Assembly (NCBI GenBank): GCA_020052215.1
Contig: JAGVPN010000166.1
Coordinates: 1 to 7,143, forward strand
DNA: 7,143 nucleotides
DNA from: Syntrophobacterales bacterium
GTDB lineage: Bacteria > Desulfobacterota > Desulfobaccia > Desulfobaccales > 0-14-0-80-60-11
Reading direction: 5' to 3'
The translations under genes were made by a program, and so were the position numbers. How positions within the stretch are numbered: position 1 is the stretch's first letter; every line of letters begins with the position of its first letter. Below, piece after piece: positions 5,420 to 7,143 of this stretch. Below the pieces are notes generated by a model that ran no database searches, was not told the DNA's origin, and was given only the letters and a program-made list of their open reading frames with translations.

Positions 5420-6829
5420 TCAGGGTTTGCGGGGCAGCAGGTTGGCCAGCAGGTTAGCGGCCGCCACCACCGCGGCCAGGGCAAAGACCTTCTGGAAGAC
5501 GGCCAGGTCAGGACTGACCCCCAAATCGGGCGAGGCGTGGTTGCTGCTGAGCCAGGCAAAAACCGAGACGATCAGGGTGATGCCCACCATGGCCCCCAGG
5601 TTCTTAAGGACCGCGTTGGTGCTGGCCGCCAGGCCGATGAAGGCGGGCTTCACCCCCCGCAGAATTTCATTGAGATTGGGGGCCTGGAAGAGGCCGAACC
5701 CCAGGCCGATGACGATGAACCTGGCCGCCAAACCCAGGGTGGAGGTATCTGGGCCGGTGAAGATGAGGGCGATCAACCCCGCCAGGACCAACCCGGCCCC
5801 GGTCCTCAGGATCAGCAGGCTCCCCAGCCGGTCCGCCAGGTAGCCGCCGAAGGGAGCCACCAGGGCGTTGCTGGCGCTCAGGGCCGCCAGCATAAACCCG
5901 GCCTGCCCCGGGGTGTAGTGATACACCTGCTCCAGGAAAAAGGGCAGCAGAAAGAAGACGCCCATCACCGGGGCAAAGGTCAGCACCACCGCCAGGGACC
6001 CGGCCACAAAAGGCCAGCGGCGCCAGAGCTCCGGGTGGAGCAGGGGATCGGCGCGCCGGCGCTCCCGGAAATACAGGCCCAGGCCCAAGAGCGCCGCCAG
6101 CCCCAAGGCCCCCAGGGTTTCGGCGGTCCATCCGGATTTCTGGATCCAGGTCAAACCCAGCAAGAACAGACCCAGGGTTCCGGCCAGGATCAAGGCTTCC
6201 CCCAGGTCAAAAGACTTCCAGCTCCAGGCCTTCTGGGCCTTGATGGGCGAGAGGACCCGGACGCCCACCCAGAAGGTCCCGGCGCAGATGGGCAGGTTGA
6301 TGAAAAAGATAAACGGCCAGCCCAGGTAGGCGGTGATGATTCCTCCCAGGGGGGCGCCCACGCTGATGCCGGTGGCGAAGGCAGTGGAAAACAGGCCCAG
6401 GGCCAGGCCCCGTTTCCCTTCCCCAAAGCTAAGGGCAATGAGCTTGGGGGCCACCCCCAGCATCAAAGAACCCCCAATCCCCTGGAGAGCCCGGGCGGCC
6501 ACCATCGGCGCCAGGCTTGGGCTGACGCCGCACAGGGCCGAGGCCCCGGTAAAGATCAGCAACCCCAGGAGGAAGAGCTTGCCCGGCGCCAGGAGATCGC
6601 CCAACCGGCCGCTGGTGAGCAGCAGCGAGACGTTCATCAGCAGATAGATCAGCATGACCCAGGAGATCTGCACCAGGGAACAGCCGAAATCCCGGGCGAT
6701 CTGGGGCAGGGCGATATTGACGATGCTGGTGTCCAGGGTCGCCATAAAGGCCCCCAGACAGACGGCCAGCAGGATGAGGCGCCGGTTTAGGGGCTGAGGT
6801 TCAGGAGTCGGGGCCGCGGCAGGCATCAT
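5420..6829 (-). CDS. DHA2-family MFS transporter (EmrB/QacA type, 14 helices)
   Basis: This is an inner-membrane proton-coupled exporter of the DHA2 drug:H+ antiporter group; the substrate cannot be told from sequence. Numbering from GTG 6832 (470 residues), helix 1 carries LDTSIVNIALP (33-43), the DHA2 motif with D34. Helix 2 has WVMLIYLL, and the helix 2-3 loop has motif A as GRLGDLLAPGK (75-85), with the usual second arginine-rich half reduced. Helix 4 has motif B, RALQGIGG (114-121), and helix 5 has antiporter motif C, GISVGAPLGG (155-164). Fourteen hydrophobic stretches can be counted. Length is slightly short for the family because loops are brief. Starts GTG 6832, ATG 6829 and ATG 6826 are adjacent; I took the first ATG, and no strong ribosome site decides. 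A five-pair hairpin (5391-5407) follows the stop. No regulator gene or EmrA-like partner is adjacent. Confidence 0.93.
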   Translation of the reverse strand: MMPAAAPTPEPQPLNRRLILLAVCLGAFMATLDTSIVNIALPQIARDFGCSLVQISWVMLIYLLMNVSLLLTSGRLGDLLAPGKLFLLGLLIFTGASALCGVSPSLAPMVAARALQGIGGSLMLGVAPKLIALSFGEGKRGLALGLFSTAFATGISVGAPLGGIITAYLGWPFIFFINLPICAGTFWVGVRVLSPIKAQKAWSWKSFDLGEALILAGTLGLFLLGLTWIQKSGWTAETLGALGLAALLGLGLYFRERRRADPLLHPELWRRWPFVAGSLAVVLTFAPVMGVFFLLPFFLEQVYHYTPGQAGFMLAALSASNALVAPFGGYLADRLGSLLILRTGAGLVLAGLIALIFTGPDTSTLGLAARFIVIGLGFGLFQAPNLNEILRGVKPAFIGLAASTNAVLKNLGAMVGITLIVSVFAWLSSNHASPDLGVSPDLAVFQKVFALAAVVAAANLLANLLPRKP

Positions 6830-6944
6830 CACATATCTTACGCCAAGCCGCGGCGAAGTGGGAGAGGATTTTTCGGGGAATGACGACTTCGGTGCGGCCG
6901 GGAGCGCCGTTTAATAGTAACTATCTAAAATATATCTATAAAAT

Positions 6945-7002
6945 GTAAAGGCGCACCTGTGTGTGCGCCTTAAGAGGGGGGGACACATAGGTCCCCCCCT
7001 AC
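6945..7002. repeat. Paired hairpins sharing one loop, between MFS gene and tRNA-Ser
   Basis: Hairpin 1 is AAGGCGCAC (6948-6956) with GTGCGCCTT (6963-6971), loop CTGTGT. Hairpin 2 is AGGGGGGGAC (6975-6984) with GTCCCCCCCT (6991-7000), loop ACATAG. The reverse complement of hairpin 1 reads through the loop as CACACAGGTG, and hairpin 2 reads GACACATAGGTC, so they are opposed copies of one repeat with diverged, still paired stems. The pair is bounded by GTA at 6945 and TAC at 7002. It lies just downstream of the minus-strand tRNA and is followed on that strand by a T/A-rich stretch, so it may also help stop tRNA transcription. The rest of the gap, 6833-6944, holds no gene I can support. Confidence 0.75.
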
Positions 7003-7045
7003 AAAAATTTGCCGATGGATCGCCAGAAGTGGCGGGAAGAAACAC

Positions 7046-7137
7046 TGGCGGAGAGAGAGGGATTCGAACCCTCGGTGGAAGTTTCCCCCCACACTCGCTT
7101 AGCAGGCGAGCACCTTTGGCCACTCGGTCATCTCTCC
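7046..7137 (-). tRNA. tRNA-Ser (anticodon GCU)
   Basis: Read from 7137 downward: acceptor GGAGAGA pairing with TCTCTCC, D-stem ACC/GGT, anticodon stem CTCGC/GCGAG around loop CTGCTAA (anticodon GCU, reading AGC and AGU), and T-arm GAGGG TTCGAAT CCCTC. The long class II variable arm (GTGGGG pairing with TTCCAC, with two G-U pairs) is a serine hallmark. The discriminator is G at 7049 and the CCA end is encoded (7046-7048). The body is 89 nt plus CCA. The promoter lies beyond the right edge of the window. Confidence 0.97.
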
Positions 7138-7143
7138 GGTTGG

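Noticed and set aside
5537..6790. 417-codon plus-strand open frame antisense to the MFS gene
   Set aside because: Composition dominated by Gln, Gly, Pro and His is typical of the antisense of a high-GC hydrophobic gene; the minus strand carries conserved MFS motifs.
6922..6949. Possible minus-strand promoter for the MFS gene (TTTACA at 6949-6944, then AT-rich TAGATA about 16 bases on)
   Set aside because: The -35-like hexamer is good but overlaps a hairpin stem, and the -10 match is poor in an AT-rich stretch where chance matches are common.
6911..7123. 70-codon minus-strand open frame next to the tRNA
   Set aside because: It overlaps the tRNA-Ser gene and the paired hairpins, so it cannot be a real protein gene.
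7046..7137. tRNA-Ser 3' end as an integration site of a genomic island
   Set aside because: No integrase gene and no direct copy of the tRNA 3' end is seen elsewhere in the window.

Overview
The window is a high-GC bacterial segment carrying the end of a hopanoid biosynthesis cluster. On the plus strand it reads: the 3' part of a squalene-hopene cyclase gene (shc), hpnA (hopanoid-associated NAD-dependent sugar epimerase/dehydratase family), hpnH (radical SAM adenosylhopane synthase) and a polytopic GT39/ArnT-like membrane glycosyltransferase. On the minus strand it reads: a small two-helix membrane protein, a 14-helix DHA2-type MFS transporter and a tRNA-Ser(GCU) gene. The order shc-hpnA-hpnH points to a Gram-negative hopanoid producer. 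The many short dispersed hairpin repeats and the style of the HpnA/HpnH proteins fit a Desulfobacterota (deltaproteobacterial) genome best, but that is inference and I cannot fix a taxon from the window.

Layout. 1-560: shc C-terminus. 561-924: non-coding gap packed with hairpin repeats (a 155-bp composite inverted element, a 13-bp tandem duplication and a third, unrelated hairpin). 925-1956: hpnA, whose first codons are built from four perfect copies of a heptamer. 1957-2059: short gap ending in a strong ribosome binding site. 2060-3055: hpnH with a TTG start. 3063-4757: the GT39 enzyme, 7 nt downstream. 4758-4788: convergent junction with a weak hairpin. 4789-4977: small membrane protein (minus). 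4978-5419: a second repeat-rich gap with palindromes, C/G-rich nested hairpins, an AT-rich stretch that may be a gene relic, and a degenerate heptamer repeat. 5420-6829: MFS transporter (minus). 6830-7045: gap with a pair of hairpins sharing one loop. 7046-7137: tRNA-Ser.

How the genes fit together. SHC cyclises squalene to hopene. HpnH adds the 5'-deoxyadenosyl radical from SAM to hopene, giving adenosylhopane, the entry to C35 bacteriohopanepolyols. HpnA belongs to a short-chain/extended dehydratase family found next to these genes, with no settled reaction. The GT39 protein is not a standard hpn gene. Its position directly behind hpnH makes it a candidate for a sugar-transfer step on a hopanoid or another envelope lipid. 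The MFS pump and tRNA look like unrelated neighbours.

The points most worth a second look are the heptamer tract inside hpnA, a Ser in place of an expected Cys in HpnH, the atypical first-loop residues of the GT39 protein, and the three intergenic hairpin assemblies. I see no CRISPR array, insertion sequence with transposase, phage gene or defence system here.
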